Assembly: GCF_030160655.1 (NCBI RefSeq)
Contig: NZ_BSOT01000005.1
Location: 1,445,546 to 1,509,545 of the forward strand
Origin: Agaribacter marinus
Lineage (GTDB): Bacteria; Pseudomonadota; Gammaproteobacteria; Enterobacterales; Alteromonadaceae
Length of the DNA stretch: 64,000 nt
Reading direction: 5' to 3'
This document shows, piece after piece, positions 55,490-64,000 of this stretch (positions within the stretch are counted from its first letter, which is position 1; each line of letters begins with the position of its first letter). The notes below the pieces were generated by a model, which saw nothing but the letters and a program-made list of their open reading frames with translations, was not told the DNA's origin and did no database searches. The translations under genes were made by a program, and so were the position numbers.

Positions 55490-57175
55490 GTGTTATCTAA
55501 ATTAAGAGTTTTACAGAAAATCTATTTATTAGGATTCATACAACTAAGCTTCATGTTGCTCATCGCAGGCATATCTATTATTCAAATGCAGAGCATCGGC
55601 AATGAGCTAGCAGATATAGCAGAAGAAGACATACCACTGAGTAACATTGTCACCAAAATCACTGAACACCAATTAGAACAGAGTGTTCTTTTTGAACGGA
55701 TGTTATTTAAAGCAACACTTCAGCAAATGAACGTAGATACGCTTGAAGAAGTCAAACATTTGACTGTTGAAGTAAATCACATGTCAAAAAAAATTAAGAC
55801 TGAATTTATTCAAGCAGATACGTTTATAGAGAACGCATTAGTACACAGCAAATTAGCCTCGACAACAAAAAAATTAAGGAGTGTACGTAACAAAATGGCG
55901 CCTATCCGCAAAAAATATGATGAACTTGAGCTTCATATCAACACAACAATATCGGCACAACAATCCTTTGAATCATTGCTGAAATCAGCAAAAAAAGCGG
56001 AATCTATGGAAGATGAAATGGGCAAATCCCTTGTAAGCTTGCTAGATGAAATTCAAGCCTTTACCTTAGAAGCATCGCAAAAGGCAGAAGCACATGAAAA
56101 AAGTGCCATCAAATGGATCATATGGCTCTCGATCGTTGCATTGATATTTAGTATTTTATTGCCTATTTTCACTGGGAAATCTATTGTTTCGCCTATTAAG
56201 TACTTAGCGATTCGCCTGACAGAAATTGCGAGTGGAGACGGCGATTTGACCAAAAGCATTGACATTAAATCTAAGGATGAAATTGGCGATGTTGCCTTAG
56301 CATTTAATCACTTTTTGGAGATGCTACGTACATTAATAAAAAATACTCATAAAGATGCGGATGAACTTGGTTTATCTTCACAATCTGCGCTGACAGCTAT
56401 GCGTTTAACAACTCAGAATGTTGAACAGCAGAAGACCGAAACCCAGTCGATTACAGATAGTATTCAGCAAATGAGTACATCAACAGTAGACGTCGCGAAT
56501 ACCACAGAACAAGCGGCTGAATATACTAGCACAGTAAAACAAACAGTTACGGCTAGCAAAAACGCTTCGCTTGAAGCACAACAAATTATTCAACAACTGT
56601 CAGCTGAAATTTCTGAAGCGTCGTCTGTGATTAGTAACTTAAAAGAAGAAACAAACAGCATTGGCGTCGTATTGGAATCTATTCAGTCGATTGCATCTCA
56701 AACCAATTTACTAGCACTCAATGCGGCAATCGAAGCCGCAAGAGCTGGCGATACAGGCAGAGGCTTTGCGGTTGTCGCTGATGAGGTGCGTACACTATCG
56801 CAACGCACTCAAACATCAACTGAAGATATCCAGGCATTATTGTTAAGATTACAATCCGAGACAGAAAATGCTGTCATTACCATGAATAAAAGCAATATTA
56901 GTGCACAAAATTGTTTAACTAAGAGTACAGAAACAAATGAAACTTTGTCCGTGGCATATAAGTCTGTAAACGATATTAGCGACTTAAATCTTCAAATTGC
57001 AACTGCTACAAAAGAACAATCTGGCATTGCCAGCGCTGTCAGCAAAAGCCTCTCGACAATTACCCATTTAGCCGACGAAACATCGATTGCAAGCAACAAA
57101 ACTGCAACGGCTAACGACGAAATATCAAAGCGGCTGATAGATTTGCATACTAACTTAAATCGATTCGTCGTGTAG
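55490..57175 (+). CDS. Methyl-accepting chemotaxis protein
   Basis: This 561-residue chemoreceptor has TM1 (about 11-31, '[20 protein letters not shown]') and a periplasmic four-helix-type region (35-205) without a known ligand fold. TM2 follows (about 206-226, '[19 protein letters not shown]'), then HAMP ('[18 protein letters not shown]') and a cytoplasmic signalling domain with the tip '[20 protein letters not shown]' and '[15 protein letters not shown]'. No CheR-binding pentapeptide is seen at the end. The start is GTG at 55490, with AAGGAA upstream. It probably forms one unit with the BLUF gene before it. Confidence 0.93.
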   Translation: MLSKLRVLQKIYLLGFIQLSFMLLIAGISIIQMQSIGNELADIAEEDIPLSNIVTKITEHQLEQSVLFERMLFKATLQQMNVDTLEEVKHLTVEVNHMSKKIKTEFIQADTFIENALVHSKLASTTKKLRSVRNKMAPIRKKYDELELHINTTISAQQSFESLLKSAKKAESMEDEMGKSLVSLLDEIQAFTLEASQKAEAHEKSAIKWIIWLSIVALIFSILLPIFTGKSIVSPIKYLAIRLTEIASGDGDLTKSIDIKSKDEIGDVALAFNHFLEMLRTLIKNTHKDADELGLSSQSALTAMRLTTQNVEQQKTETQSITDSIQQMSTSTVDVANTTEQAAEYTSTVKQTVTASKNASLEAQQIIQQLSAEISEASSVISNLKEETNSIGVVLESIQSIASQTNLLALNAAIEAARAGDTGRGFAVVADEVRTLSQRTQTSTEDIQALLLRLQSETENAVITMNKSNISAQNCLTKSTETNETLSVAYKSVNDISDLNLQIATATKEQSGIASAVSKSLSTITHLADETSIASNKTATANDEISKRLIDLHTNLNRFVV

Positions 57176-57261
57176 TAATGTGTATTCATGTTCTGGCATA
57201 TTTGAATTAAAATGCGCAATCAGATAACGCACTCGCAAAGACATCCTAATAAGCTTGTGCG

Positions 57262-57293
57262 CCTTGCAAGGAAATAACTTCGTCCTTGCAAGG
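57262..57293. terminator. Paired CCTTGCAAGG palindromes, possible terminator
   Basis: Two identical 10-base palindromes CCTTGCAAGG are separated by 12 bases and can pair into a 10-bp stem. They lie about 90 bases after the chemoreceptor gene. There is no U-tract, so termination is uncertain; a repeat or binding site is also possible. Confidence 0.4.
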
Positions 57294-57373
57294 ACTTGTG
57301 CCTAAATATCATTCACCTAGATTCAATAAGTCTCAGAGTTAATAATTATCCGTATCAATAATCATCAACATAC

Positions 57374-58972
57374 CTATTCGTCTGAAAACGTAATACTTCG
57401 AACATTTCCTGTCGCCGCATCATAGACATACAAGATATTCCCGTTTGGTGAAAATGCTACCGCACTTGGTCGACTAAATTCAGCATCTCCAATTAAGCCG
57501 TCAATTTCAGCCTGGGTGCCAGAGCCGCTCACGGTTTCTTCACTGCCGTCTAAGCTAACACGTGTTATTCGTCCTCGGGTTGCGACGTATATGTACCCTC
57601 TGGAATAATCAATCATATTGACGTTTACCGACAGATCCGCAAGTAAGCTTACCTCACCGTTTGTCACGCGGAATAAACGCCCCGTATTAAAGTTACCCGC
57701 ATATATTTCGCCATTTTCGTCCCCGACAACACCAATCACATCTAACAATCCACCGCCGTTGGCAAGCACACTAACAACACCCCCAGGCGTGATACTAAGC
57801 ACAGTGGCCGCAGTACCAGAAAAATTCGCACCATAAAGGCTTACAAGGACATTATCGTTTTGGTCGACATACACGCCAGCAGGGCCATCTAGCTCGCTCG
57901 CAAATACGCTTTGCGAACCATTAGTATCGACTTTATACACCGCGTTTCCCTGATAATCAGCCACATAAAAGTTGCCCTGTGAATCAAAGTCAGAACCATT
58001 TGCTGTCCTCAAACCCGATGCGTAAACTGTGACGTCTCCCGCTTGAGAAATTTTGTTTACCTGGCCACTTCCTGAGCCTCCAGACACAAAAACATCGCCC
58101 TCAGGTGATACTGAAATGCCGTCTCCATTCGTTAGGCCAGCATTAGCAAAAGTGCTAACTTGCTGAAGAGGAGATTCAATCCATTCAAGCTTATCTATCT
58201 GTAATTCGCTATTCTCATTGGACGAAGTAAGCGATATCCTATCGGTAGACACAAGGTCCATCTCAACAATCGTGTTAAAAAACGTGTTCTCGACAGTCGG
58301 AGATAGAACTACTTCGGCCGCTTCGGTATCATTTACCCACACAGTAAGCGCAGTTTCTAGACTGGCTCTATACGTGACTCTAAGCGCCACCGACTTTACG
58401 ACTTCCGTAAAGCTAATGCCATCATCTGGTTGCAAAAAACCCGTAACGACCTGTCCCTGCGATGCACCTTCATAGTCTTGAATGCTTGTATTGCCCAATA
58501 AGGTCAAAGATTCCGCCTCATGCACTAGCGGGCTGGCAGGGATATTTGTGATGGCGTCGAAACTCGTTGAGTAATCCCCTACCGTCACTGTCACGCTTGC
58601 AATCTCACCGGGCTCTGTATGGCTTGTTACGCGAAGCACCAAAGAGTCGTTTACACTAATTGTGCTCGCTTCCGATGTAAAATCTGCCCCGTTAATAGAA
58701 AACTCACCACCTTCGACAGAGACTGGTGTTGCATCGTCTATCCCTGTCACCGTAATAGCTTCAGACGTTATTGGTGCTTCTGGCGCAACATCAATTTGCT
58801 CAGTGAAACTAAAGGTATCGGGTGAGGTATCAGCGCTGGGCGCAGGTGCCGGTGCCGGTGATGGTGGTGCGGGTTCGTTTGGTGGATTATCGTTCGACCC
58901 GCTGCAAGCAGCCATCGCCGTCACTAGCAAAAGAATGCTTAGATGTCCTTTCACTTTTTTGAAATTACTCAT
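57374..58972 (-). CDS. Lipoprotein with CBM-like and NHL beta-propeller domains
   Basis: This protein of about 532 residues starts at ATG 58972 (GGAGAAC upstream; longer frames lack support). It has a lipoprotein signal with lipobox MAAC ('VTAMAACSGSN') and a Pro/Ala linker. An Ig-like part (about 60-130) is followed by a carbohydrate-binding-like domain (about 150-270, starting 'HEAESLTLLGNTS'). The C-terminal six-bladed NHL/SMP-30-like propeller has repeats such as 'SDFDSQGNFYVADYQGNAVY' and 'AVAFSPNGNILYVYDA'. It may bind or process a polysaccharide at the cell surface. It stands alone on its strand. Confidence 0.8.
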   Translation of the reverse strand: MSNFKKVKGHLSILLLVTAMAACSGSNDNPPNEPAPPSPAPAPAPSADTSPDTFSFTEQIDVAPEAPITSEAITVTGIDDATPVSVEGGEFSINGADFTSEASTISVNDSLVLRVTSHTEPGEIASVTVTVGDYSTSFDAITNIPASPLVHEAESLTLLGNTSIQDYEGASQGQVVTGFLQPDDGISFTEVVKSVALRVTYRASLETALTVWVNDTEAAEVVLSPTVENTFFNTIVEMDLVSTDRISLTSSNENSELQIDKLEWIESPLQQVSTFANAGLTNGDGISVSPEGDVFVSGGSGSGQVNKISQAGDVTVYASGLRTANGSDFDSQGNFYVADYQGNAVYKVDTNGSQSVFASELDGPAGVYVDQNDNVLVSLYGANFSGTAATVLSITPGGVVSVLANGGGLLDVIGVVGDENGEIYAGNFNTGRLFRVTNGEVSLLADLSVNVNMIDYSRGYIYVATRGRITRVSLDGSEETVSGSGTQAEIDGLIGDAEFSRPSAVAFSPNGNILYVYDAATGNVRSITFSDE

Positions 58973-59276
58973 ATTGTTCTCCATGTCGTCTCGTCTGATT
59001 ATTGGTTGTGCAATGATAAAATGCGCCGACGTGGCGCGGACTTCACTCATTAACATCGAAAGACTACGGTATTCAATAAGGAATTTCGTCTGACAACATG
59101 TAAATAGACCATAAAAAACAATACTAAATAAAATCATTTAAAAACAAAAGCTTAACAATTTATTATGTGGATTTATTGTCCGTATACATCCTTTCGGACG
59201 CGGATAACAATCGACATGTGCTACATTGGCACCCATGGATTTGTCTATAGCTTTGTTTGTTAAGGAAGGTAAACAT

Positions 59277-59903
59277 ATGCACTTGTTCAAGAGCTTATCA
59301 AGCATTTCGGCAGGAGTTATCTTATACGCTTTTGTGTCAAGCAATGCGTCAGCGGAGACATTTTGCACCCACTCTTCAAGTAAATGCCTTGAGGTTGAAA
59401 GTACACTTCAAGGAAAATGGCAAATGGTCAAGTGGCGTACGGATAATGCAAGCAGTGAATACAAGCCTGTCTTACCGCCTATCACCATCACCAAGATATA
59501 CCGCGCTAACGAATTTTATCAATTTGTTAGTACTACTCACGGTCAAATAAACGAAACGATTGTAGGTACATATACAGTCATTGATGAACACTCTATTGAG
59601 GAGACCATCACGCTGTTTTCCCCTTTTCATGAAAAAAAGCCCTTTCGTGGTGCTAACAACCAAGTGACCATCAGTAGCGGAGAAAGTATGGTTGGTTCAC
59701 ACACCAAACTATCGATTGAGATTGAGGGCGAGCTGATGACGCATAAAGGACTCATCACGCAAGTCATACCTCAAGGAGAAAACGCGGACATGTACTCACC
59801 TCGCTACGTCGATGTCGTGTTCAAAAAAGTGAGTAACAAAAAAATAGGCGACGAAAACCACACCACAAATGCAAATGCAGGCGATACCAATGCCAGCCAT
59901 TGA
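59277..59903 (+). CDS. Secreted protein of unknown function
   Basis: This protein of about 208 residues has a signal peptide (MHLFKSLSSISAGVILYAF, cleaved near NASAE). The rest is a lipocalin-like or beta-rich domain ('LQGKWQMVKWRT', 'IVGTYTVIDEHSIEETI', 'VDVVFKKVSN') with a low-complexity Asn/Thr tail. 'GKW' near the N-terminus and the strand pattern recall lipocalin-like domains, but this is tentative. The start is ATG at 59277, with AAGGAAGG before it. It overlaps the regulator gene downstream. Confidence 0.65.
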   Translation: MHLFKSLSSISAGVILYAFVSSNASAETFCTHSSSKCLEVESTLQGKWQMVKWRTDNASSEYKPVLPPITITKIYRANEFYQFVSTTHGQINETIVGTYTVIDEHSIEETITLFSPFHEKKPFRGANNQVTISSGESMVGSHTKLSIEIEGELMTHKGLITQVIPQGENADMYSPRYVDVVFKKVSNKKIGDENHTTNANAGDTNASH

Positions 59904-61113
59904 TCCGTTGATAGCGTTTGCTATTTTTTTGCTCATTTTTAGCATCGGACAAACCATGTTTGCGAGTCTACTGCTTTTAGTCTCAAAAAGAGGTCATAAA
60001 CCAGCCAATCGCTACATGGCCGCTTTCATGCTTTGTATGTGCTGCACGCTAAGTTTATTTGCACTATTCGATTTTTGGCGAATAGATTTACCGCACACTA
60101 CTTTAGTTTACCAACCATTTGTGTTTTTGATGCCGCCCCTATTGTGGTGCTACTTGGTTTCTATTACGAGTAGCCAACACTCACCAGACATTAAGGCGTT
60201 CTTACCTCATAGTATTCCAGCCATCGTCGTTTGCGTGTTACTAGCGCCCTTTTATCAACTGCCTGCTATCGAAAAAATTGAATGGGTATACATTCTCAAC
60301 ACCAACGATCCGTATATTGTTCTCAGTGATGTGCAAGCATGGGTCGCAAGTATTAACCCCTTGATAAAATGGGCTGTGGCTCTACAAGGCTTCATATATT
60401 CCTTAGCCGCTTACTTGAAATTGCGAAAACATCGTAAAAACATTGAAAATGAATTTTCGTATATGCAAGACATTGACTTGCGATGGTTTGTCTACTTACT
60501 GCTTTCATGCGCACTGTTGTACGCTGCATACGCGATTACTCTTGCTGCAAACCATCTTGGGTATCAAGGATTCACGCCTTGGATAGTAACGTTCTGCAGC
60601 GGCGGTTTACTCTTGTCAGTATTTGGTTACTTTGGCGTGCGCCAAGAGTCGATTTTTGTAAGCCCGCAGCCCGAGAAGACGGATGAATTGGCCCCTAAGT
60701 TAGTATCAATAGTCTTTTCACCCGAAGGAGTAGAACAAAAATACAAAAGCTCAGCATTGAGTGAAGAAAACGTTGATGAATGCTACGCAGAACTTCTCAA
60801 CTATATGTCTGCCAGTAAACCCTACACTAACTGCGAATTGTCCATCCGTATGCTAGCAGAAAAATTACAATTACCTGCCAGAGAATTATCTAGAGTGATC
60901 AACGAAAAATCTGGCAAGAATTTCATGGAGTTTATAAATATGTATCGTATTGATGAAGCAAAGAAAACACTTAAAGCTGACAATGACTTGAAAATTTTGG
61001 ACATTTCGCTAATGTCTGGTTTCAATTCTAAAAGTTCGTTCTACGACGCTTTTAAAAAATTTACAAGCATGACGCCATCAGAGTACAAAAAAAACAAACT
61101 GCTAAAAAATTAG
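59869..61113 (+). CDS. Membrane-anchored AraC-family regulator
   Basis: This protein of about 414 residues has seven predicted N-terminal membrane segments (about 12-245, e.g. 'LIAFAIFLLIFSIGQTMFAS') and a C-terminal AraC-type DNA-binding domain with two helix-turn-helix motifs ('SIRMLAEKLQLPARELSRVI' and 'DISLMSGFNSKSSFYDAFKK'). This membrane-AraC architecture is common in Alteromonadales and Bacteroidetes and should sense something in the membrane or outside. The start could be 59869, 59875 or 59890. It overlaps the preceding gene and is followed by a hairpin. Confidence 0.85.
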   Translation: MQMQAIPMPAIDPLIAFAIFLLIFSIGQTMFASLLLLVSKRGHKPANRYMAAFMLCMCCTLSLFALFDFWRIDLPHTTLVYQPFVFLMPPLLWCYLVSITSSQHSPDIKAFLPHSIPAIVVCVLLAPFYQLPAIEKIEWVYILNTNDPYIVLSDVQAWVASINPLIKWAVALQGFIYSLAAYLKLRKHRKNIENEFSYMQDIDLRWFVYLLLSCALLYAAYAITLAANHLGYQGFTPWIVTFCSGGLLLSVFGYFGVRQESIFVSPQPEKTDELAPKLVSIVFSPEGVEQKYKSSALSEENVDECYAELLNYMSASKPYTNCELSIRMLAEKLQLPARELSRVINEKSGKNFMEFINMYRIDEAKKTLKADNDLKILDISLMSGFNSKSSFYDAFKKFTSMTPSEYKKNKLLKN

Positions 61114-61139
61114 GCCGTTCGAAGTATAAATCGAATGCT

Positions 61140-61178
61140 AGTGCCAACTGACCTAAATAGCGTTAGATAGTTGGCACT
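61140..61178 (+). terminator. Hairpin after the AraC-type regulator
   Basis: A perfect 10-bp stem (AGTGCCAACT) with a 19-base loop, followed by CTTGTTT. It overlaps the end of the decayed sulfatase on the other strand. Confidence 0.55.
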
Positions 61179-62334
61179 CTTGTTTGCCGAATATCGAGAT
61201 AGCGTCCAAGTAACTCAGCTACGCGTTTTTTATGTTGCGGGTGATAAATTAAATTGTCGCCCTCTTTCTCAGTAATATTATCGGTCAGATTGAATAGTGC
61301 AACCGGCTCAAATTTACTCAGCGTCTTGTCACTTTGGATAATAAGCTTCCAATCACCTTGCCGATATATAATCTCGTTTCTCGAGCCTCCCTGTAACATC
61401 AAGTATTCCCTCGATTTAAATTCAGCCGTGTTATCAAAAAGCAACGGCAATAAATTATTGGAGTCTGGCGCCTGTTCAACACTAAGTTTATTGCCGGAAG
61501 CAGCACTAATCGTGGATAAAATATCTTGTACGAGAACGGGTTCATTACTGATTATTGTCGCAGGCTTCTTATTTGCCCAACTCATTATAAAGGGTACTCT
61601 ATGACCACCCTCATAAGGGTCATTTTTGCTCCCACGGTAGATACCGCTTGGGGTGTGTCCTGACGCTAAGGTGCCTGGCACCTTCCATGTCAATCCGCCA
61701 TTATCTGATGTAAAGATGATAAGCGTATTCTCATACACACCTTTGGCTTTTAATGCAGAGATAATTCTTCCTACTTGTAAATCTAACTCATACACCATAT
61801 CTAAATGGGCTGATGGTGTGCTTCCAGCTACCTGTTTGCCGTCGAAATTTTCTGGCGGAAGGTGAGGAAGATGTGCTATTTTCCAATAAAGCCCGTGTTG
61901 TAACCCTGCATTTTTAGCACATTGCCAAGCGTTGGTTCCTCAGCAGATATAGCATTTGGCTGAAAACTGCCCCAAACGCCCCATGGCGCATAAGAACGGT
62001 AATTATTTTTACCAGTCATAACAGCGTAACGTGTTGGCGCACAAAGGGCTGTAGCCGAATGAGCATCGGCAAACCAAACACCTTGTTGGGCCAATGCATC
62101 AATATTGGCAGTACTAACGACAGGTTTACGCTTAGAAAACCTATTGCGATAAAAACTAATATCCCCAACACCAATATCATCTGCCAGTATCACCACTATA
62201 TTGGGTGGCTGGGGAAGCAGCTGTTCCCTATCACCAAATTGGGGAACATTTTGAGCTGAACTATCACTAGGTAAAGCAATACTGCACATCATGATCAGAA
62301 TTTTCAGCTGCATCAATGAAAGGTTACTTGCCAT
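61163..62334 (-). pseudogene. Sulfatase remnant with internal deletion and frameshift
   Basis: The N-terminal part has a signal peptide, 'NIVVILADDIGVGDISFY' (metal site) and the formylglycine motif 'CAPTR', and runs to 'NTGFIGK'. There a TAG stops it at 61878. The C-terminal part ('LDMVYELDLQVGRIISAL', 'LIIFTSDNGG') continues in another frame. Between GK and the segment 'AHLPHLPPENFDG' roughly 150 residues usual in the family are missing. So a deletion that is not a multiple of three has destroyed the gene. It was probably a polysaccharide sulfatase. Confidence 0.88.
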
Positions 62335-62541
62335 ATTTTTTGAATTCCTACGCCAGCCAAACGGTGCTGTATTCACAATTATTAAGACCTTAAAGCCATG
62401 CAAACTACAACTTCACAAATAATTTATTATTTTTATATTTGAATTTAAGTGGTTTTTTGAGGCTTACTTTGTATATTCTAAATTCAGTCATATTGTTAGC
62501 TAATTAGGGTAGTTAGCAAAGAGGATGTTTAGCTTTGTCAC

Positions 62542-62585
62542 CTAGCAATTTTCCACAAATGCCAAGCGAAATTGCTGGCTTTTTT
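62542..62585 (+). terminator. Terminator-like hairpin in the gap before the S9 gene
   Basis: On the plus strand CTAGCAATTT pairs with AAATTGCTGG over 10 bp (one U-G) and is followed by C and six T. No annotated plus-strand gene ends here, so it may close a small RNA or be a leader element of the peptidase gene. Confidence 0.45.
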
Positions 62586-62664
62586 ACAAATAATCATTAG
62601 AACCCAATCAAATTCTCGACTTGTTACGTATTCAAAAGCTTTATTAAACCGCTAAATTAGATTT

Positions 62665-64000
62665 ATGAATAAAATAACAATAACTACGACAGCAATATCT
62701 CTTTTGTTTTCAGTAGCCATATTTGCCGAAAGCAAAAACCATCAGAATGAAAAATCAAACCTAAATGTTTTTCAGCCAGAAGATATCTTTCACCTCGAAG
62801 TCGCTACCGCCCCTCAGGTATCGCCAAACGGTGAACAGATTGTCTATGTTCGGCGCGCTAACGACATCATGACAGACTCGACGCGCACTAGTATTTGGAT
62901 AGTTGATGTAAAGGGTAAAAGCCATCGTCCACTGCTCTCATCAACAAAAAATTACTATTCTCCTCAGTGATCACCGGATGGTTCACGTCTAGCGTATTTG
63001 TCGAACGCTGAAGGTAAGCCACAGTTGTATGTTCGCTGGATGGACTCTGGTCAAACCGCGCTTGTCACCAATGTGGCTGCATCGCCGTCGTCTATTACAT
63101 GGTCACTCGATGGAAACACCATTGCATTTACCATGAGCGTTGATGCCGATGAAACACCCTTTAAAGTAAACATGCCCAGTAAGCCAAAAGGCGCAATGTG
63201 GTCCGAAAGTTTCCAATACATTACCAAAGCACGGTATCAAGCGGATGGACGTGGCGTATTGGAGCCAGCATACACACACATTTTCACTGTACCCGCAGAC
63301 GGCGGCACGGCAAGGCAACTGAGCGCTGGAAACTATCATCATCGAGGTCCTCTTAGTTTTACCGCTGACAGCCAATCGATTTATTTTTCGGCCAATCGCT
63401 CAGACAATTGGGAGTACGAGCCGGGAGAAGCTGACATATTTAAGGTCGATATGGCCGGTGAGATCTCGCAGATAACCTCCTATCCTGGCAGCGAGTCAAG
63501 CCCAGTGGTGTCGCCAAATGGCAAGTTGATTGCGTACTCTCGCCGCGACGATAAAAAATTGGCCTATCGCAATAGCTATTTACACATAATGGATGCTGAC
63601 GGTAGCAACGACAGAAATTTGAGTGCGGATATCGACAATACCGTATCCAATTTTATTTGGAATGACACCCAAGGTATTTATTATCAACAAATGTTGCGTG
63701 GTGTCACGCAGATAGATTATGTCACCATTGAAGGTAAGCACAGCAATGTAGCAGGTGGTTTAAGTGGTCTCTCGCTTGGTCGGCCATACACGAGTGGTAC
63801 CTTTCATGCAGCGGATAATGTTGTGGCGTATACAAAAGGCAGAACGGACAGGCCTGCCGACTTGTTTGTGCGCCGAGGCAGCAATGAATACCAACTCACA
63901 TCACTCAATGAAGACCTATTAGGACATAAGACCTTAGGAGAAGTGAAAGAGATAATTTACACCTCTTCCGTCGACGATGAAGAAATTCAGGGTTGGTACA
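62665..64000 (+). pseudogene. S9-family peptidase with in-frame TGA (partial, cut by window)
   Basis: The frame starts with a signal peptide ('ISLLFSVAIFAESKN') and S9 peptidase-type N-terminal propeller sequence ('APQVSPNGEQIVYVRRAN'). At 62968-62970 TGA replaces what must be a Trp codon ('YYSPQ-stop-SPDGSRLAYL'). The reading frame then stays open to the window end, with more WD-like propeller repeats. It resembles acylaminoacyl/dipeptidyl peptidases; the catalytic domain lies beyond the window. One base change (TGG to TGA) accounts for the break. Confidence 0.85.

Noticed and set aside
62968-62970. TGA as selenocysteine or reassigned Trp codon in the S9 peptidase
   Set aside because: Other genes here (e.g. 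pspB, sapD) stop at TGA and encode Trp with TGG, and no selenocysteine insertion element was seen after the codon; a nonsense mutation is simpler.
63103-63375. Minus-strand ORF opposite the S9 peptidase
   Set aside because: It is a shadow of the peptidase frame, without a start site or family resemblance.

Overview
The window looks like a chromosomal segment of a marine gammaproteobacterium of the order Alteromonadales. The evidence is a Vibrio/Alteromonas-type TonB2 cluster, very large TonB-dependent receptors, the psp-sap arrangement, the recX-alaS-csrA-tRNA-Ser-tRNA-Arg order, a Na+-pumping oxaloacetate decarboxylase and moderately AT-rich DNA. The genus cannot be decided from the sequence alone.

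Layout. 1-4.3 kb: a minus-strand TonB2-type energy-transduction operon (DUF3450 protein, TtpC-like ExbB, ExbB, ExbD, TonB, TPR protein cut by the window edge). 4.7-11.4 kb: two ~980-residue TonB-dependent receptors flanking a small ComFB-family gene. The second receptor has a perfect heptamer tandem repeat in its 5' leader. 11.6 kb: 4.5S SRP RNA. 11.9-15.7 kb: aromatic amino-acid catabolism (Lrp-type regulator, maiA, tyrR, phhA) with a good TyrR box before phhA. 15.8-18.7 kb: phage-shock genes pspABC with a sigma-54-type promoter, and divergent pspF. 18.7-24 kb: sapABCDF peptide ABC transporter. 24.1-30.2 kb: a chaperone/usher-like surface-fibre cluster (two DUF4402 proteins, PapD-like chaperone, SPOR lipoprotein, 1000-residue usher-like protein). 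30.3-33.5 kb: oadGAB. 34.3-38.5 kb: tRNA genes with a decayed tRNA-Arg copy, csrA, alaS, recX. 38.6-42 kb: FemAB-like protein and M13 peptidase. 42.1-45.7 kb: ABC-2 exporter with a DesK/NarL-type two-component pair and a likely operator. 45.8-48.6 kb: a secreted protein made of two homologous halves. 48.9-54.3 kb: DUF938 methyltransferase and a metA-metH operon with tandem MetJ boxes, in which MetH is split into two chains. 54.5-57.2 kb: small beta-barrel protein, BLUF photoreceptor and chemoreceptor in a row. 57.4-64 kb: CBM/NHL lipoprotein, secreted protein, membrane-linked AraC-type regulator, a decayed sulfatase and an S9 peptidase carrying an in-frame stop.

How the parts fit. The TonB2 system can energise the two large receptors next to it. 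PspF and the sigma-54 promoter tie membrane stress to pspABC, and the sap genes follow pspF as in enterobacteria. MetJ boxes and a consensus -35 place metA and the two MetH halves under methionine repression. TyrR sits beside the phenylalanine hydroxylase it probably controls. The most interesting leads are the BLUF-chemoreceptor pair, the chaperone/usher cluster with its SPOR lipoprotein and leader stem-loop, the natural-looking MetH split, the heptamer leader repeat, and the duplicated secreted protein of unknown role.
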